Shown here piece by piece: positions 31,501 through 32,726 of a stretch of 32,726 nucleotides of DNA. Source of the stretch: JAZNQN01 sp045656005 (lineage in GTDB: Bacteria > Bacillota > Clostridia > UMGS1883 > UMGS1540); contig JAZOQG010000015.1 of NCBI GenBank assembly GCA_045656005.1, forward strand, positions 1-32,726, given 5' to 3'. The notes below the pieces were generated by a model. That model did no database searches, was not told the DNA's origin, and saw only the letters and a program-made list of their open reading frames with translations. Made by a program: the position numbers and the translations under genes. Numbering within the stretch: the first letter of the stretch is position 1; each line of letters begins with the position of its first letter.

Positions 31501-32017
31501 GGCTTCAAAATCAACACCTACAGGTGCTGTTGCTCAGTTTGCTGCAGGCGGTAAGCCGATCAAGAAGAAAAACCTTGCTGAAATTGCAATGTCCTACGGA
31601 TATGTATATGTTGCACAGGTTGCTCTCGGCTATGACATGGCTCAGACAGTAAAAGCTATTAAAGAAGCTGTAAGCTACAACGGTCCTTCACTCATTATCG
31701 GTTACGCTCCATGTATCAACCACGGTATTAAGGGCGGCATGACAGATACTCAGAAGATTATCAAAAATGCTGTACTCGCTGGTTACTGGCATACATTCAG
31801 ATTTGACCCAAGAAATGAAGTAGAAGGTAAGAACCCATTCATGATGGATTCAAAAGAGCCTTCTGCATCATACGAAGACTTTATCATGAACGAAGTTCGC
31901 TACTCATCACTTGCCCGTAAATTCCCCGATAAAGCAAAAGAACTCTTTGCTGTCGCTGAAAAACAGGCAAAAGACAAATACGAACATCTTACAAAGTATG
32001 GAAAACTTTTTGAGTAA
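28511..32017 (+). CDS. nifJ: Pyruvate:ferredoxin (flavodoxin) oxidoreductase
   Basis: PFOR oxidises pyruvate with CoA to acetyl-CoA and CO2 and reduces ferredoxin; it is central to energy metabolism of strict anaerobes. The 1168-residue single chain fits the homodimeric form. In order are the pyrimidine-binding domain (AAWASYAFTDVAAIYPITPSSVMAE), domain II, the EKR-like region, a two-cluster ferredoxin domain with CIQCNQCSLVCP at about 689 and CTGCGNCAKVCP at about 745, and the TPP domain with CAGCGETPY at about 813, GDGWAYDIGFGG near 960 and SNTGGQASKSTP. All cluster cysteines are present. Codon use is biased to C-ending and strong codons, as in highly expressed genes. Confidence 0.98.
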   Translation: MARKMKTMDGNNAAAWASYAFTDVAAIYPITPSSVMAEVTDEWAVDKKENIFGQPVKVVEMQSEAGAAGAVHGSLGAGALTTTYTASQGLLLMIPNMYKIAGELLPSVIHVSARCVASHALNIFGDHSDVMSCRQTGYAMLCSNSPQEVMDLGAVAHLATIKGKVPFLHFFDGFRTSHEIDKIETWDYEDLKEMVDMDAVAEFRNSSLNPERPVLRGSAQNPDIFFQNREACNKYYNAIPQVVEEYMNKVNAKIGTNYGLVNYYGAPDAEKVIVAMGSVCETIEETIDHMMANGEKVGLIKVHLYRPFPVEAFLKAVPATCKKIAVLDRTKEPGSIGEPLYLDVCACYAGNAAAPMIVGGRYGLGSKDTIPADIIATYRNLDKDEPIKGFTLSIEDDVTGLSLERVENPDTSAEGNTACKFWGLGSDGTVGANKNSIKIIGDHTDLFAQAYFSYDSKKSGGITVSHLRFGKKPIKSTYLINKANFVACHNPSYVDKYEMVEDLVPGGKFLLNCAWDVDELSKRLPAKMKKYIAENNISLYTIDAIGIAKELGLGNKTSIVLQSAFFKLADVIPFEDAKEYMRAAVVKSFGAKGEKIVNMNHEAIVEGEKNIREIAVPAEWKTATDVERETADVPAFVKNILEPCNKQMGDKIPVSTFAGMVDGHLPQGMAAYEKRGIAVDVPQWIPENCIQCNQCSLVCPHAVIRPFVMNETEMANAPAGMKHKKMIGKGMDAYEFSLGITVLDCTGCGNCAKVCPAKEKALVMQPIDTQREEQKYYDYAVKKVLPKADVLAQPLNVKTSQFRQPLLEFSGACAGCGETPYAKLITQICGDRAYISNATGCSSIWGGSAPSTPYTVNHKGHGPAWANSLFEDNAEHGLGMAVGAKQLRERLRNQIDAIDCADIKDAVAAWKDTYEDGDANQKATEDLVAALEKCGCDKAKEVLKFKEYLSKKAVWIFGGDGWAYDIGFGGLDHVLASGEDVNVMVFDTEVYSNTGGQASKSTPTGAVAQFAAGGKPIKKKNLAEIAMSYGYVYVAQVALGYDMAQTVKAIKEAVSYNGPSLIIGYAPCINHGIKGGMTDTQKIIKNAVLAGYWHTFRFDPRNEVEGKNPFMMDSKEPSASYEDFIMNEVRYSSLARKFPDKAKELFAVAEKQAKDKYEHLTKYGKLFE

Positions 32018-32031
32018 TCATACAACTACTC

Positions 32032-32061
32032 GAAGCCGCTCACATAGAGCGGCTTCTTTTT
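32032..32061 (+). terminator. Rho-independent terminator of nifJ
   Basis: GAAGCCGCTC and GAGCGGCTTC form a perfect 10 bp stem with a five-base loop, followed by TTTTTGTTT. It lies 14 bases after the nifJ stop. Confidence 0.95.
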
Positions 32062-32100
32062 GTTTAAAAAGATGCCATGGTATGTCATGTATGCATTGTG

Positions 32101-32148
32101 TTATAACTTAGTCAGATAGTTGACAGCTATCAAAAATATAGTTATAAT
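32101..32148 (+). promoter_or_regulatory. Promoter with palindromes before the DUF4417 gene
   Basis: TTGACA (32120-32125) and TATAAT (32143-32148), both perfect, are 17 bases apart. GATAG/CTATC flanks the -35, and TTATAACT (32101-32108) pairs with AGTTATAA (32140-32147), which could be operator arms. The AAGGAG site begins only two bases after the -10, so the transcript from this promoter would start within or after it. Confidence 0.7.
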
Positions 32149-32160
32149 TAAAGGAGATGC

Positions 32161-32610
32161 ATGCAAACCATGGAAGAAAAACGAGTTATCAGTGGGCACG
32201 ATGTCTTTCACTCGTTTTTAGTGGAGAATGCCGAGTACGATGGTTATTTCGAATTCCCCAAGCTGAAAACAAGCGACGCCTTGCCCGAAAAAGTCATTAC
32301 ATTTTCCAAAGCAATGTCTAAAACATGGCAAGATTTTGACTTTTGGGTTGTATTTTACGAGCATGATGAAAAGTTTGAAAGGTTTTGGAACAATCCAAAA
32401 CAGTACCTTGATAAGCTCAAAAAGTTTAAAGGTGTTATTTCACCTGATTTCAGTCTGTACAGAAACATGCCGTTATGTATGCAGATATGGAATACATATC
32501 GCTCGAGAGCATTGGCAGCATGGCTTCAAAATAATAGAGTTGAAGTTAGCCGAAAGCATATAATCCGAACCACGATTTTAAAAGACGGATTTACGCTTTC
32601 GCTTTGTTAA
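32161..32610 (+). pseudogene. DUF4417 family protein, 3' part missing or interrupted
   Basis: Residues about 30-129 match DUF4417, a family often seen in phages, plasmids and accessory regions: FPKLKTSDALPEKVITFSKA, WVVFYEHDEKFERFWNNPKQY, FKGVISPDFSLYRNMP and MQIWNTYRSRALAAWLQNN. The expected continuation (PNVRWGD and the second half) is absent. After RVEV the reading frame enters a palindrome-rich segment and stops at residue 149. No other frame restores the family sequence. Function of the family is unknown. I consider the gene broken, though a naturally short form cannot be excluded. ATG at 32161 is four bases after AAGGAG; ATG at 32170 is an alternative. Confidence 0.65.
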
Positions 32611-32718
32611 AATACTCGGAAATACACAAAGTATTTCCTGCGTTTTTGCCTTGCCAAACCAAAAATCCGCACTTTAAAAATTCCCTGACCTGAAATGGAT
32701 AGAATTTTGAATGGATTT
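32551..32718. repeat. Palindrome-rich segment at the broken end of the DUF4417 gene
   Basis: CGAAAGC (32551-32557) pairs with GCTTTCG (32595-32601), enclosing AATCCG (32562-32567) and CGGATT (32586-32591). Next, GGAAATAC/GTATTTCC (32618-32638) forms a perfect 8 bp hairpin followed by TGCGTTTTTG. A wider imperfect repeat, CCAAAAATCC to GGATTTTGG with inner AAAATTC/GAATTTT, runs to near 32718. The segment may continue past the window edge. It starts at the point where DUF4417 homology ends, as an inserted element would. Confidence 0.55.
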
Positions 32719-32726
32719 TGGTGCGG

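Noticed and set aside
1..32726. CRISPR arrays, tRNA genes, transposases or prophage genes
   Set aside because: None was seen. Repeats found are hairpins or few-copy cores and lack the regular direct-repeat and spacer layout; no integrase or transposase motif appears in any large frame.

Overview
The window looks like chromosomal DNA of an anaerobic, low-to-medium GC Bacillota, most likely class Clostridia. The reasons are the S10-spc gene order, strong GGAGG ribosome binding sites, TTGACA/TATAAT promoters, a single-chain pyruvate:ferredoxin oxidoreductase, a YtvI-like protein (a family linked to sporulation) and a bacterial type A RNase P RNA. I cannot name the genus.

Layout. (1) Positions 1-10882, minus strand: the S10-spc ribosomal protein operon, from a consensus promoter and a leader of about 315 nt through rpsJ, rplCDWB, rpsS, rplV, rpsC, rplP, rpmC, rpsQ, rplNXE, rpsN (zinc type), rpsH, rplFR, rpsE, rpmD, rplO and secY to the first codons of a probable adk. 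rpmD is a short gene with a TTG start. (2) 10927-11725: a small membrane protein with a zinc ribbon, then a gene-free, hairpin-rich repeat region. (3) 11725-16406, minus: a Fur-family regulator with a palindromic operator on its promoter, the ABC metal transporter znuA-znuC-znuB, a NodB-like deacetylase and galE; these may be one transcription unit. (4) 16480-17483, plus: a VOC protein and a compact formate/nitrite-family channel, ending at a shared terminator. (5) 17509-19711, minus: an AMP-dependent acyl-CoA ligase overlapping a gamma-carbonic-anhydrase-like protein. (6) 19732-26733, minus: a putative seven-gene unit, HTH-ACT regulator, hom, lysC, rlmB, apgM-like, ytvI-like and a Cof-type HAD phosphatase, with a promoter at one end and a hairpin terminator at the other. 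(7) 26757-27608, minus: a TIM-barrel sugar isomerase-like protein. (8) 27609-28320: structured intergenic DNA and rnpB. (9) 28438-32064, plus: nifJ with its own promoter and terminator. (10) 32101-32726: a DUF4417 gene that is broken where a palindrome-rich segment begins.

How it fits together. The window is mostly housekeeping: translation and secretion, metal uptake, aspartate-family amino acid synthesis, and pyruvate oxidation to acetyl-CoA with reduced ferredoxin. I see no CRISPR array, defence island, transposase or prophage, and no convincing new multi-gene system. The points most worth a second look are the apgM-like gene as a candidate homoserine kinase in a lysC/hom operon, the foldable S10 leader, a tandem hairpin pair with compensatory changes between rpsJ and rplC, an unnamed dispersed repeat seen at two intergenic sites, and the palindromic segment that interrupts the DUF4417 gene.
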